Positions 26,687 through 35,774 of a stretch of 64,000 nucleotides of DNA are shown one piece after another. Source of the stretch: Haemophilus_A paraphrohaemolyticus_A (lineage in GTDB: Bacteria; Pseudomonadota; Gammaproteobacteria; Enterobacterales; Pasteurellaceae). The notes under the pieces were generated by a model. The model was not told where the DNA came from. It was given only the letters and a program-made list of their open reading frames with translations, and made no database searches. The DNA lies in NCBI RefSeq assembly GCF_003253115.1, contig NZ_QEQF01000002.1, forward strand, positions 1 through 64,000, given 5' to 3'. Position numbers and translations under genes: made by a program. Within the stretch, counting starts at the first letter, position 1; each line of letters starts with the position of its first letter.

Positions 26687-27340
26687 TTAACTCACCATCT
26701 GTTTAATCAATTCATCATAATAGGTTTTAGCAGCACTCACACGCTCTTGGATTTTTTCGATGATTTGTTCATCGCGTTTGATCGTCACCGTGGTTAAGCG
26801 TTGGTTTTGGGGGATTTGTTCGACTAAATCAATATAACGCTCTGCTGATTGTCCATAACCTAATAGCTCTTCTGGCGTAGGGAAAAGCACGAAATCAATT
26901 TGTGCCTCTTCGCAATCCCACAACCACATATAACCTTGCATTTGAATGTCGTAGCCTGCTTTTTTGGCTTTGTCTTCGGCTTCATCAGAAAAGAACGGGT
27001 GTGTGCCAATATCAAATGAACATTTGGTATCGATAATCAGCTTACGGGTGGGCACATAAATATCGCACTCGCCCGTAACCCAATCGTTTTCTCGTCTTTC
27101 GATGTTCTTTTTCAACGGTAAGCCCCGTTTTAAGCTGCTGAGTTTGATCGCTTCATTTTCTAGCACTAAGCCTTTTTCGGTGAACTTATTGCCTTCGAAT
27201 TGTTGCCAGCCAAAGAGGTCGAACTTGGCAATTTCTCGCACGGCAGATTTTGCTGTGTCGGTAATTTTGCCCGCTTCTCGGTCGGCTTTCGTTTTCGGCT
27301 CACCGATTAAACGATGTAGCATTGAGCATCTAGCTTTCAT
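26687..27340 (-). CDS. PD-(D/E)XK nuclease, probable partner of RecT
   Basis: About 217 residues. The catalytic motif is visible as GECDIYVPTRKLIIDTK (Asp, then Asp-x-Lys). In lambda-type phages such a nuclease makes single strands for the annealase, and here recT lies immediately upstream in the same direction and overlaps it. An alternative start eight codons upstream exists. Confidence 0.65.
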   Translation of the reverse strand: MKARCSMLHRLIGEPKTKADREAGKITDTAKSAVREIAKFDLFGWQQFEGNKFTEKGLVLENEAIKLSSLKRGLPLKKNIERRENDWVTGECDIYVPTRKLIIDTKCSFDIGTHPFFSDEAEDKAKKAGYDIQMQGYMWLWDCEEAQIDFVLFPTPEELLGYGQSAERYIDLVEQIPQNQRLTTVTIKRDEQIIEKIQERVSAAKTYYDELIKQMVS

Positions 27341-28196
27341 TTGATACAGGTGCTGCATTTTCAATTGCCTCTAAAATTTGGAACTGTTCTTTGCTGAATT
27401 CGTAGCCGTTATCACAAAGCTCTTGGAGCGTGGTTTCTTTGTTTTGAATGGTTTGTTTGAAGTTTTCAAATTGCTCATCTGATACATTCAACGCTACAAA
27501 ATCCGCTTCTTCCACTTGATTATCAGGGTAGTCGAATTCTGCATTATCCACATTTTTTACCACCGCTTGATCGGCTAACACGGCTTGTTACATTTCAACA
27601 GAAAGCGGTGCTTGTTTGGAAAGCAGGAGCTTCATCACCGTTTTCAATGCCATCGCTTCGAAGTTGTCTGCCCATATACTCGTCGCCCATTTACCTTGTT
27701 TTTGTTTTTCAAGGTAGGTGCGGTAAGTTTGCGAATAGCGTTGTGCGTGCTGATCTACTTCTTGAGCGGTCATATACAATTCAGCGGTAAAGCTATTAAC
27801 TAGTTGGAAATAAGCGTAGTAGCCAATTGGCTTTTCAGTCGGTTCAGGCTTTTGTTTCCAGTCGAACACATAGCCGTTGATCGGGTCTTCTTCAATGAGT
27901 TGCTTTTCATACACAGGCACAGCAACCAATCGCTTAAACTGCCCAGAACGCTGTGCCAGTTGGATTAAACCTTTATAACCTAGTTGGAATTGAGCCTGCC
28001 CTTTATAAGGCACGATGTAGGCAAAGCCTAAACCATTTTGAATCGGTAACTGCAAAGTGGCTGCCATACAAGCGGCGTTAAATACGCTCATCGGATCGGC
28101 ATTACGCAGTATTGAGTTGCTATTCACAATTTGAAGTACGCTAGTTGTGAAACTTGCTGCATTCTTATTGAGCAAGTCTTGTAGTTTTTGTTTTAC
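27330..28196 (-). pseudogene. recT: recT single-strand annealing protein, interrupted
   Basis: The RecT family core is clear: NADPMSVFNAACMAATLQLPI, LGFAYIVPYKGQAQFQLGYKG, WATSIWADNFEAMALKTVMKLLL. After APLSVEM a TAA (27588-27590) interrupts the frame, and the same frame continues QAVLADQAVVKNVDNAEFDY to 27330, as expected for an unbroken RecT C-terminus. The likely change is CAA to TAA. The 5' end is also lost: upstream of AVKQKLQDLL the sequence is no longer phage-like coding and no start with ribosome binding site is found. Confidence 0.8.
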
Positions 28197-28209
28197 CGCG
28201 TAAACCCAC

Positions 28210-28241
28210 CCAACATAACTACTAAAAATAATCCAACATAA
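28210..28241 (+). repeat. Repeated CCAACATAA at the left phage end
   Basis: CCAACATAA occurs at 28210-28218 and 28233-28241, 23 bp apart. The right end read inward has the similar CAATATAACTA. Repeated short sites near both ends are expected for transposase binding in Mu-like phages. Confidence 0.4.
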
Positions 28242-28315
28242 ATGGGAAAAATTTGGATAAAGTGGGAAGAAATGAGAAAGGCGAAATGAAATAGAGTTAC
28301 ACATAGAGAAAAAGA

Positions 28316-28347
28316 AAACCCAGCAACTTTTTACGGTCACTGGGTTT
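28316..28347 (-). terminator. Terminator after the mor gene
   Basis: AAACCCAG/CTGGGTTT stem; on the minus strand it is followed by TTTTCTTTTT. It ends the leftward early transcript just inside the left phage end. Confidence 0.8.
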
Positions 28348-28352
28348 GTTTT

Positions 28353-28733
28353 TTAGGATTGGACAAACATATCTAACTGCCGTTTGGCAATTTCTTCTTT
28401 TTGCACGCGTTTGACGATTTTGTAGATCCATTGCAAAGATAAATCATACTTCTTAGCAAGGTAGGCGTGATTATTGCCCGTGAACTCGTTGAAAATTTGC
28501 TTTTCACGCTCACAGGCGAAAAGCGACATTGATTTCGGCACATACACATTCAAACCGCCCCAGTTGTAGCCCGTCTTCAATGCTACAATCATGCCGATAT
28601 TTTCCGCTGTTTCAGTGTCCATTTCAGGGTAACATTCACGCACCGCCATTACCGTATATTTCGCCAAATCTGCCAATAAATCGGGGGCTTTGGTTTGAAA
28701 GTCATTATTGTCAAATTTGGCTTCGTTCATCAT
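28353..28733 (-). CDS. mor: Mor-family transcription activator
   Basis: 126 residues with the Mor/C fold: an N-terminal dimerisation part (DLLADLAKYTVMAV, ENIGMIVALKTGYNWGG, NVYVPKS) and a C-terminal helix-turn-helix (NHAYLAKKYDLSLQWIYKIVKR). In Mu, Mor and C activate middle and late promoters. Only one member is found in this prophage, so it is the best candidate to bind the four dyads before the late operons. It is the last gene of the leftward early operon and overlaps gemA. Confidence 0.88.
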   Translation of the reverse strand: MMNEAKFDNNDFQTKAPDLLADLAKYTVMAVRECYPEMDTETAENIGMIVALKTGYNWGGLNVYVPKSMSLFACEREKQIFNEFTGNNHAYLAKKYDLSLQWIYKIVKRVQKEEIAKRQLDMFVQS

Positions 28734-29116
28734 TTACCTACTCGTTTTTTCCACTGTTTTAACTGCTCAATAATAGATGCCGTTTGCTCACTATCCAGCT
28801 CACGCCAGTCTGCAACGTCCGCATAATATCGAGCAACAAACGCATTCAATGCTGCCGAACTGCTTTCCTCAGCCACTACTTTCCATACTGCCCACAATTT
28901 CCGCTGAACGGCAGAAAGGTGTGAAACATCATGCGGTAAGCGAATTTTTGCACCTTTTTGTTGCAATATTTTGACCAGTTTCACTAGCTCTGAATAGCTT
29001 ATATTTTTCGCAGAATTTTGGTAGAATTGTTGAGATAATAGACTTCGATACGTCTCATCGTCCATTCCCAACTGACTTTTCCCAATATGCACCAGCTGCA
29101 ATAATCGTTTTCTCAT
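28730..29116 (-). CDS. gemA: GemA (Mu gp16) family regulatory protein
   Basis: 128 residues with the DUF1018 pattern: LLQLVHIGKSQLGMDDETYR at the start, then LHPD-type loop LPHDVSHLSAVQRKLWAVW and a helical C-terminus. Mu GemA modulates host gene expression and DNA topology. It overlaps the genes on both sides by 4 nt (ATGA). Confidence 0.82.
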   Translation of the reverse strand: MRKRLLQLVHIGKSQLGMDDETYRSLLSQQFYQNSAKNISYSELVKLVKILQQKGAKIRLPHDVSHLSAVQRKLWAVWKVVAEESSSAALNAFVARYYADVADWRELDSEQTASIIEQLKQWKKRVGK

Positions 29117-29487
29117 CGTTTACCTCTTAAAATTGCTTTCAATCTTTGTAAATTACTTTCCACTTGTGCCTTTTCCTGTGCCATTTCTTCTACACTTTTT
29201 GGTGGTGGTGGCGGAAGCTCAGGATATTCACGCTGTGGCAAGGCTTCTAGCAGTTGTTTTGGTGTAGGGAACCAATCACAAGTCTGCCCAAGTGTCATAA
29301 ATGCCGTCTTAAACCGCACCTTATCCAACTCCATATCCCACGACTTTTTATAAGTGATCACCCGATACCATGCCTCCAGTGTTGGCTGTATCACATCTTC
29401 CGTTGGCGAATTTTTTAGACGTAACAGCAATAACATTGCCACGCCTTGAGCTAGCACAGGTTTTAGCCATTGATTGTTTTGCCCCAT
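29113..29487 (-). CDS. Conserved early phage protein of unknown function
   Basis: 124 residues, mostly helical, with an aromatic block WYRVITYKKSWDMELD and a proline run (PPPPP) before a charged C-terminal helix. The centre (TFPTPK-like DWFPTPKQLLEAL) resembles a segment seen in several phage early proteins, but I cannot assign a function. It overlaps the gene upstream. Confidence 0.6.
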   Translation of the reverse strand: MGQNNQWLKPVLAQGVAMLLLLRLKNSPTEDVIQPTLEAWYRVITYKKSWDMELDKVRFKTAFMTLGQTCDWFPTPKQLLEALPQREYPELPPPPPKSVEEMAQEKAQVESNLQRLKAILRGKR

Positions 29488-29942
29488 TCCAACGCTCCTT
29501 TAATTGCGTTCATTTTATTGCTTGCAAGCGGTCGATTTTGCTCAGGATTTTGCACAGCTACCGCTGTGCCGATAGGCTTGTAGCCTGCAATAATTTCCAA
29601 CAAATAACCGTGTGACTTCATCGGCAGGGTAAAATTGACACGGTTCGCCATCATTTGGTTAATGGCATAAATCCACGCCTCAGGCGGTGCAGGAAACTCA
29701 CGCCCATCACGTTTGATAATCTTAGCCTGTATCATCGGTGTGAGTTCGCCCAGCAAGGTTGCCACACGGTCGAACGTGAGCGAACTTTTCGCAGGACGAA
29801 ACAGCCCCAAATAACGAATTAAGGCTTCGCCTAACTCACCACTCACCAACAATGCCGCATTTAAGGCATCACTTGCTGCTTTGTTGGCAATCAACGCGTC
29901 CAACGAATGCAACGCTCCACACGCACTACATTTCACTTTCAT
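29463..29942 (-). CDS. Early phage protein with an N-terminal Cys pair
   Basis: 159 residues from the ATG at 29942 (GGAG upstream). It starts MKVKCSACGALHSLD, a half zinc-ribbon knuckle, and continues as an alpha-helical protein with PPEAWIYAINQMMANRVNF. The function is unknown. A hairpin terminator-like structure lies between it and the next upstream gene, so it may have its own expression level. Confidence 0.55.
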   Translation of the reverse strand: MKVKCSACGALHSLDALIANKAASDALNAALLVSGELGEALIRYLGLFRPAKSSLTFDRVATLLGELTPMIQAKIIKRDGREFPAPPEAWIYAINQMMANRVNFTLPMKSHGYLLEIIAGYKPIGTAVAVQNPEQNRPLASNKMNAIKGALEWGKTING

Positions 29943-29964
29943 TTTCGGTTCTCCTAATACAAGA

Positions 29965-29984
29965 AAACCGCCCGAAGGCGGTTT
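29965..29984 (-). terminator. Hairpin within the early operon
   Basis: AAACCGCC-CGAA-GGCGGTTT is a perfect 8-bp stem with a CGAA loop. It lacks a long T-run on the minus strand and may act as a partial terminator. Confidence 0.55.
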
Positions 29985-29986
29985 AG

Positions 29987-30394
29987 TTAGCAAGTTGGAT
30001 CAAAATGTTGAACATATTTAGGTTCTTCATTTGTTTCCAGTATTTTTTGAATAACAGGATCATCAGTAAAAATCATTTTTGCTAATCCCATCAATAATGG
30101 ATCAATGCCTTCTTTTTTATCGATATGCCCATTAGTTGCCCAATCCCCATCTTCATCCCGAAAGAAATCAAAGTGAAGCGTAGCCATAAAACCATTTTCA
30201 ATTTCGGGAGCTAACTTAATCATATCATTCCATGTTTTTGTTAGAATGACTGGCATTGTAGCCATTAAATCAGTCACAATATTGCTTACTGCATTCGGTG
30301 GTTTGGGTTTATAGTTAATACCTATTTTGAACGTTAAATCGTCTTTTGTTGGTTCAAGTTCAATGTTGATGATAGAGATATAATGGTTTGTCAC
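29987..30394 (-). CDS. Hypothetical early phage protein
   Basis: 135 residues starting at GTG, which overlaps the stop of the previous gene (GTGA). The product is acidic, without membrane segments; alternating strands in the first 40 residues suggest an alpha/beta fold. No family recognised. Confidence 0.5.
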   Translation of the reverse strand: MTNHYISIINIELEPTKDDLTFKIGINYKPKPPNAVSNIVTDLMATMPVILTKTWNDMIKLAPEIENGFMATLHFDFFRDEDGDWATNGHIDKKEGIDPLLMGLAKMIFTDDPVIQKILETNEEPKYVQHFDPTC

Positions 30395-30549
30395 AGTCTT
30401 ACCCCCATTTTCATCAAAATCCCCTTCGCATTCTGCACATAAATACTGGCGTGCATCATTTCTTCTTTATCTAGTGATTTTTCAGCCTGTTCCAGCTGAA
30501 TAATCGCTTGGCGAAGTTGCATTTTTAAGGCATCTAGTGTGGAAATCAT
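30391..30549 (-). CDS. Small helical early phage protein
   Basis: 52 residues (MISTLDALKMQLRQAIIQLE at the start), predicted coiled coil. It is coupled on both sides by 4-nt overlaps (ATGA with the gene upstream, GTGA with the gene downstream), which is good support for a real gene despite its length. Confidence 0.6.
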   Translation of the reverse strand: MISTLDALKMQLRQAIIQLEQAEKSLDKEEMMHASIYVQNAKGILMKMGVRL

Positions 30550-30767
30550 TGTCTTTTCTCCCGTTTACCTTGCCATGTTTTGCAGTAGGTTTTGCGCGTG
30601 TTGCACCACTCACGTTGTTTGAGTGTTACCGCTTGCTTTGCTGCTTCTCCCCACAATTCACTAGCTCGGGCATAATTGCCAGAACGCTCCATTGCTGCTG
30701 CGGTTTCTGTTGCTTCGCGATAGGATTCTTCTAGAACATCGCGGTCGATTTTCGGTCTTCGCCCCAT
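30546..30767 (-). CDS. Small regulator-like protein, possibly PerC/ANR type
   Basis: 73 residues with the pattern AAAMERSGNYARASELW and REWCNTRKTYC, which resembles small PerC/ANR-type regulators found in Mu-like early regions. The N-terminus is basic. The assignment is tentative. It overlaps gam by one base. Confidence 0.5.
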   Translation of the reverse strand: MGRRPKIDRDVLEESYREATETAAAMERSGNYARASELWGEAAKQAVTLKQREWCNTRKTYCKTWQGKREKRQ

Positions 30768-31288
30768 TAGCGCACCTCCTCATCATTCGGTTTGATGACA
30801 AATTCTTCTTCATTTTCCCGAATACTCACACCTGCAATCGCCTTGGCGTTATTCGGGTCAGCAAGCAAGGCTTCTTTGTTCACTTCTTCTTTCACGCGTA
30901 AGAACTGAAACAGCCCCAAGTTCTTGATATTTTCAATCACTTTCGCCATCGAACTAATCCCCACCTTCGGCGGTTTGGCACGCCATTGTACTTCTCCGGT
31001 GGTAAAGTAAGCCGTCTTCTGTTTGCCGCCGTTAGTGAGCTCTAAACGACGAGTTTCACAAAACGCCTGCACCGCCTTTTGCAACGGCTTCACTTGTTCT
31101 TTCAGCGCGGTCAACTGTGCCGTGTATTTTTCATCAACCGCTGCTTTCTCGTCCGCTTGCTGGGTGGTCAATCGCACCTGCTCACGCTCTAAATCGCCGA
31201 TCTGTTTAATCGCCAACGCCACTTCATCTTGGGTTTGCAAGGCGATTTCTTGCACTTCACTTTTTACTCTTGTTGCGCGTTTAGCCAT
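30767..31288 (-). CDS. gam: Mu Gam-like host-nuclease inhibitor
   Basis: 173 residues. A long N-terminal coiled coil (about 15-75) is followed by the Gam core with RLELTNGGKQKTAYFTTGEVQWRAK split by strands, KVGISSM and EEFVIKPNDEE. Mu Gam binds DNA ends as a Ku-like dimer and blocks RecBCD. Its place between MuB and GemA is normal for Mu-like phages. Confidence 0.88.
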   Translation of the reverse strand: MAKRATRVKSEVQEIALQTQDEVALAIKQIGDLEREQVRLTTQQADEKAAVDEKYTAQLTALKEQVKPLQKAVQAFCETRRLELTNGGKQKTAYFTTGEVQWRAKPPKVGISSMAKVIENIKNLGLFQFLRVKEEVNKEALLADPNNAKAIAGVSIRENEEEFVIKPNDEEVR

Positions 31289-31514
31289 TTTTTAATTCCT
31301 TACTGATTGTGAGTTTGATTTTTCCGCATTTCTTGCCTAACACGGCTTCCAGTATCGTTTCATTGCCATTTACTGAACCATTAAAATGTGTGATACCGCC
31401 AAATAACGCCTGTGTAATGCCATCTCGGTCATCTACGAGTGCTTTTGCTAAGGCTTTACAGCAAATCAGGAAATTTTCAGGATCTTTACGAGTAATAGGT
31501 TTCATTTTAGCCAT
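31281..31514 (-). CDS. Hypothetical early phage protein
   Basis: 77 residues, beginning MAKMKPITRKDPENFLICCK, with a glycine-rich centre (ITHFNGSVNGNETILEAVL). No family recognised. It overlaps both neighbours by 8 nt. Confidence 0.55.
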   Translation of the reverse strand: MAKMKPITRKDPENFLICCKALAKALVDDRDGITQALFGGITHFNGSVNGNETILEAVLGKKCGKIKLTISKELKNG

Positions 31515-31710
31515 TGTTTGTTACTCCTTTTTGGCAAGTATAAGGATAAAAATCTGCGTTAATTTTTGGGGTTAGGCTGCCGTTGGGCGAGCGGAGGTAA
31601 ACTACACCGCTGATACAAAGTTCGGCATACGCCCACGTTTGCTTTTGTATCATTCCGTCATCACAGCCAGCCAACAAAAATGCGGTTAAAATTAAGGTTG
31701 TTTTTCTCAT
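31507..31710 (-). CDS. Small lipoprotein of the early operon
   Basis: 67 residues with a lipoprotein signal (LILTAFLLAGC, lipid on Cys15) and a short periplasmic part with two more Cys. An early-expressed phage lipoprotein is a plausible exclusion factor, but that is inference from location only. Confidence 0.6.
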   Translation of the reverse strand: MRKTTLILTAFLLAGCDDGMIQKQTWAYAELCISGVVYLRSPNGSLTPKINADFYPYTCQKGVTNNG

Positions 31711-31718
31711 ATCGCCCC

Positions 31719-32891
31719 CTAAACCTGCATCACTACATCGCCGTTCACTTTCGGCACACCTAAACTTTCAGCCAAGTTCATCGCTGCCGTGAGCAAGTTG
31801 TTTACTGCGAGCGGATAAAGCAAACTAGTGGTAGTTTTGTTTCTGCCCACCGCCGTTAAGCGTTGTCGCACTGCTAAAAACGCGTCTTCTTCAAAAATAT
31901 CGCTGAGTTTTTTGCCCACTTTAGCCAAGCGGAACGCCACATAGTTTTCCAACTCTGCATCAAGGGGCGCGAGTTCCACTACTTCACAGCGTTGCACCAC
32001 TTCGCGGACTTCGGTGTTGCGTTCGGAAAGTTTCAGCTTTAACTCAGGCTGACCAATCAACACAATCGAAATCAGCTTTTTAAAGCCATCTTCCAACTCA
32101 AAAAAGCGCTTCAAGTGTTTAAGCGTCGGAATTGGCAAGGAGTGGGCTTCTTCGATGATTAGCACGTTGGAATAGCCCGATTTGCAACTTTCTTTCAACA
32201 CTTGGTGCAACTGGCGGAAACGTGCTTCAGGCGAACGCTTCACGCTTTGCAGTGGGGCAAGGGTGGAAATAATCGCTTCGGCAATGTGTGCCGCTTTGAG
32301 CGTTTTGCCTTTGATGTCGTTGTCTTCCATTGCGATGATGTAAGGCTCAATCACCGCAATCGGGGTGTTTTCGGCGCGAATGCGGTCAATCAAATCACGG
32401 CGTAGCGTGGATTTACCTGCACCACTTTCGCCCACCACCGCCATAAAACCACCGTGCTTAGCAGTTTGATAGAGCGACTCACGCACATAACGAATGTCGC
32501 TAGTGGCGAAAACTTCGTCAGCCGAGCGAATATCGACGGAAAAAGGGTCAATCGGTAATAAAAAATGTTTCTTAGTGGCTGGAAATAAAGCCTGTTTTGC
32601 GAGTAACATAATCTCGTCCTTAATGTCTTGTTTGGTTTTAAGGGCGGAAGCGGTAGGCTCGGTCGCCAAACTTTCCCCTGTCGCTTCCTTTTCTAATAGC
32701 GTTGCAAGCGGTTGGTTTATCCCAATCTTTTGCAAAGACACTATTAAACTCTTCTCAAATGTCGCCCACTCCCGCACCCGTTGATTATGGTTTATCAACT
32801 GAGAAATGGTCGCAGGCGACACATTCATCATCTGTGCTAACTGCCTTAAGCTCACGCCCTTATCAATCAGCACCTGTTTTAGTTTCAGCAT
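31719..32891 (-). CDS. B: MuB-like AAA+ ATPase, transposition target activator
   Basis: 390 residues from the ATG at 32891, chosen for its AGGAG; an in-frame start five codons upstream is less good. An N-terminal Cro-type helix-turn-helix (SLRQLAQMMNVSPATISQL) precedes the ATPase with Walker A GESGAGKST (about 154-162) and Walker B VLIIEEAH, then a C-terminal helical domain. MuB chooses and delivers target DNA to the transpososome. It follows muA after 63 nt that contain a 36-bp repeat. Confidence 0.9.
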   Translation of the reverse strand: MLKLKQVLIDKGVSLRQLAQMMNVSPATISQLINHNQRVREWATFEKSLIVSLQKIGINQPLATLLEKEATGESLATEPTASALKTKQDIKDEIMLLAKQALFPATKKHFLLPIDPFSVDIRSADEVFATSDIRYVRESLYQTAKHGGFMAVVGESGAGKSTLRRDLIDRIRAENTPIAVIEPYIIAMEDNDIKGKTLKAAHIAEAIISTLAPLQSVKRSPEARFRQLHQVLKESCKSGYSNVLIIEEAHSLPIPTLKHLKRFFELEDGFKKLISIVLIGQPELKLKLSERNTEVREVVQRCEVVELAPLDAELENYVAFRLAKVGKKLSDIFEEDAFLAVRQRLTAVGRNKTTTSLLYPLAVNNLLTAAMNLAESLGVPKVNGDVVMQV

Positions 32892-32910
32892 AAAATGCTC
32901 CTTCAATAAT

Positions 32911-32946
32911 TTCCCTTCTTTTGTAAAGAGGGGTTAGGGGAGATTT
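32911..32946 (-). repeat. 36-bp dispersed repeat, copy C
   Basis: On the minus strand it begins AAATCTCCCCTAACCCC and ends AAAGAAGGGAA. It occupies most of the gap between muA and muB. Confidence 0.8.
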
Positions 32947-32954
32947 TGGGGCAA

Positions 32955-34775
32955 TCACGCCGCTAATAGTTTCAAGTGTGAGCGTGTCGGCTCTGGCGCC
33001 ATAAACTCCGCCTTGAACTCATCAAAGCCCAAGCCCAGCAACCGTTCAGCTTCCACCTGCGGTACACCTTGCGGATATTTGCCGGTAATCCATTGATAGC
33101 ATTCGCCCGTCCACAACTCGCCCCAGCGTGCTTTGCCGTTTTTGGCAAACTCCACCGCCGACATCGGTTTTTGCTCAACACGGCGTGCGTTGGTGGTGAG
33201 TTCGTGTTCTTGTCCTTTGTTCGGTAAGAACCACGTTAGCTTGCTCTCTTCGATGTGTTTGTAAGGGTTGATTTCGCCGTTGAATAACGGTGCGTTGGCT
33301 TTCTTGGCTCGCTTCAACTCGTCTTCGGTTTCTACGCCATAAGCCAGTTGCTCCGCCTGTTCCTTATTTGCTTCAAACGCCGTTTTGCGGTGGGCCTTGT
33401 ATTCTTCGCCGATGATTGCAGCATCTACACGGAAGCCTAGTTCATTCACTTCAATCGGCTCCAGCACTACCCAGTAAGGTTTTAAACTCATCGTGCCATC
33501 ATCAGCAAAAATCTGCTCAAAGCACTGCACTTGCACACATTCAGGGCGGTACGGATTTTTGCCCACCGTGATTTTCTCGCCAATTTTCACATCAGGTACA
33601 TCACGCACATCATATCGGCGATTTTCAAAGTTGATTTCCAACTTATCGGTCACCAATCGTTCTGTGAGTGCGGTAATCATCAGCTCTTGGCAAATCTCAC
33701 GGCTGGGCGGATATAACAAGTCATTGGCGTGGATTTTTCGCCACGCACCGTAACGTGTCATACCGTGTCGGCTATGAATAGCTTTGCCGTTGAAATATCG
33801 CATCCACTGGTGAGCAAGCTGGTTTAACTCTGCCAAGCCACTCACATTCATAAACCGCAGCCCACTTTCAAATTGGCGTTCCACAATATCATTGCCTTTT
33901 TCCACTTGCCCTTTGGCTCGGGCATTATGGGCTTTTGGCACTTCAATTTTCACGTCCAACTGGTTCAGCAAATGGGTGAACATTTGTGACGTATTGGCAG
34001 AGCCACGGTCGAACATCAAAATTTTCGGCACACCGAAAAATGGCTCGGCAGGGTTCTCTTTCTTCTGAATGGCGTTAATAAAGGTTTCAGAAATGTTCTC
34101 CGCCGTTTCACCACCATACACATATTCCACATAAATCACGCCACTCGCGTGGTCGGTAATGACATACCGCCACACTCGTTGCGGTTCGACTTTCGCCACA
34201 TTCGCTGGCTTGTTTTTGTAGAATTGCTCCGCTTCCATTACGCACAACCCATTGCCTTTGCCAGTCTCTTTCAGGTAATACAGCACACACAAAGACGGGT
34301 CGATTTGCCAAACGTGGTTCGGGTGTCGGCTTTGCAACTGCACCACAGGGGCAGGGCGTAACAGCTGGTCAGGGTGCAAATTGGCATTGCGTAATGCACG
34401 CTCCACTGAACTTGCCGAATAAGGGCGAACTTCGCCTGTCTTCTCGTCCACAAACTCCGCTTTCACTTTGTCATTGGCGCGCAATATGTCCAAAATCCGC
34501 TCTAACGTTGCCATGGTTTTGCCGTTTTTGCGCCGTAGGTGTAACCAGGCGGCACTAATCAATTTCAGCTCATTCGCATCCATTTGATGTTTCCCCTTGT
34601 CTGACCGCACTTTGCGACCACTCGCAGGGCGGTAGGGCTTAATTTGCCGAAGAAAGGTGGCTCGGCTTAAACCGGTGAATGCACAGCCTTCTTCAATAAT
34701 TTTTTCCTTCTCGCCAAAGCCTGCTTTCTCCACACGCTCGGCATATTGGGCGAGAACGCTCGGTAGTATTGCCAT
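32955..34775 (-). CDS. A: MuA-like DDE transposase
   Basis: 606 residues. It has an N-terminal HTH part, then an RNase H-fold catalytic core with D159 (WQIDPSL), D256 (ILMFDRGSA) and E292 (RAKGQVEKGN), 36 residues apart for the last pair, and a C-terminal beta-barrel and tail that in MuA contacts MuB. All three acidic residues are intact. It carries out replicative transposition of the phage. Confidence 0.94.
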   Translation of the reverse strand: MAILPSVLAQYAERVEKAGFGEKEKIIEEGCAFTGLSRATFLRQIKPYRPASGRKVRSDKGKHQMDANELKLISAAWLHLRRKNGKTMATLERILDILRANDKVKAEFVDEKTGEVRPYSASSVERALRNANLHPDQLLRPAPVVQLQSRHPNHVWQIDPSLCVLYYLKETGKGNGLCVMEAEQFYKNKPANVAKVEPQRVWRYVITDHASGVIYVEYVYGGETAENISETFINAIQKKENPAEPFFGVPKILMFDRGSANTSQMFTHLLNQLDVKIEVPKAHNARAKGQVEKGNDIVERQFESGLRFMNVSGLAELNQLAHQWMRYFNGKAIHSRHGMTRYGAWRKIHANDLLYPPSREICQELMITALTERLVTDKLEINFENRRYDVRDVPDVKIGEKITVGKNPYRPECVQVQCFEQIFADDGTMSLKPYWVVLEPIEVNELGFRVDAAIIGEEYKAHRKTAFEANKEQAEQLAYGVETEDELKRAKKANAPLFNGEINPYKHIEESKLTWFLPNKGQEHELTTNARRVEQKPMSAVEFAKNGKARWGELWTGECYQWITGKYPQGVPQVEAERLLGLGFDEFKAEFMAPEPTRSHLKLLAA

Positions 34776-34784
34776 TGCATTTCC

Positions 34785-35765
34785 TTAACCCACCACTTCC
34801 GCATCTTGAATGTGAGCATCACGCTCAATCTCGTCCAAAATGCTCGTTACACTTTCATCTAACTTGCCGTCAGGTTGATAATCTTCTCTCGCCCATTCAG
34901 GTAAGGCTTCGCCGCTTGGCGCATCCTCCAACCCGAAGCGTTCTTTGAGTTCTGACAAAATCAACTGATACTCGGCAAGTACGCCACTCATAAACTGCTT
35001 GTGGTCAATGCCTGTGGCTTCCGTGTGAGCGGTTAAGGCTTCAAAGGCTTGGAAAACTTGTCCGCGTAGCACCGCTTCTGCTTTGTAAGAAATCGCTGCC
35101 GCTTCTTCGCGTAACACGCCACCGCGTTGTTCAGGCGTTTGGGTTTCAATCGCTTTGGTTTTCTTCGCCAGCTCCAAATCTAAGTGGTTAATCCGCTCAT
35201 TTTTGGTGGCAAGCACTTTAGCCTGTGCTTCATAATCGTCCGACTTGCGTTTCAACTGGGCTTGTAAGGCTTCTTTCTCCTTCGCGTGTTGGGCGGTTAA
35301 ATCTTCGATTTTCTCAATCAACTCTTCCTTATCAGTGGTGTCTGAATAATCCGCATCCACAATTTCCGCTCGTGCTTCTTCGGGCAGTTGGCGAAGTTTT
35401 CGCATTTCGCGGTAGCCTAAGCCGAGGCGTTGGGAGGTTTCGAGGAAGTCTTCGCCAAGTTTGTAAAGATTAGAAATATCTTCGTCAATTTTTTGGCGAC
35501 TAAAACCTAAAGCACTGCAAAAATCGTCCCAAGTGCTAACCTGTCGGCGGTTTCCGCTAATGTCTAACATCTCTAAACCCTTATATTTCTTAGCTTCTTT
35601 AAATTCTGCTAATACTTTAATGTGCTGACACGTCGTCAGTTTTCGGTGGAAATCACTCATCTTGATCATTCCGAGCATTTCATAAGCATCTGCCATTTCC
35701 GCTGTCATCGCTTGAGCCGCCATTACCACCGCATCTTGCTGTTCACTTAATCTTAAATCTGTCAT
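34785..35765 (-). CDS. Early phage protein with a central coiled coil
   Basis: 326 residues. The first 140 residues are helical with WDDFCSALGFSRQKIDEDI, resembling a DNA-binding helix pair; residues about 150-215 form a coiled coil; the C-terminus is acidic. A gene of this type precedes the transposase in BcepMu-like phages. Function unknown. Confidence 0.6.
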   Translation of the reverse strand: MTDLRLSEQQDAVVMAAQAMTAEMADAYEMLGMIKMSDFHRKLTTCQHIKVLAEFKEAKKYKGLEMLDISGNRRQVSTWDDFCSALGFSRQKIDEDISNLYKLGEDFLETSQRLGLGYREMRKLRQLPEEARAEIVDADYSDTTDKEELIEKIEDLTAQHAKEKEALQAQLKRKSDDYEAQAKVLATKNERINHLDLELAKKTKAIETQTPEQRGGVLREEAAAISYKAEAVLRGQVFQAFEALTAHTEATGIDHKQFMSGVLAEYQLILSELKERFGLEDAPSGEALPEWAREDYQPDGKLDESVTSILDEIERDAHIQDAEVVG

Positions 35766-35774
35766 CGCTTACTC

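Larger units (their letters stand above)
24460..28196 (-). mobile_element. Left remnant of a lambda-type prophage
   Basis: A leftward block of int, DUF4224 gene, small coiled-coil gene, AP2 gene, PD-(D/E)XK nuclease gene and recT is the integration-recombination arm of a lambda-type phage. It stops abruptly inside recT where the Mu-like prophage begins. The left limit is approximate. Confidence 0.7.

Noticed and set aside
28200..28340. N-terminal extension of recT running into the phage end
   Set aside because: The translation is Phe/Trp/Ser-rich and unlike RecT; this DNA is the left end of the Mu-like prophage with repeated CCAACATAA sites.
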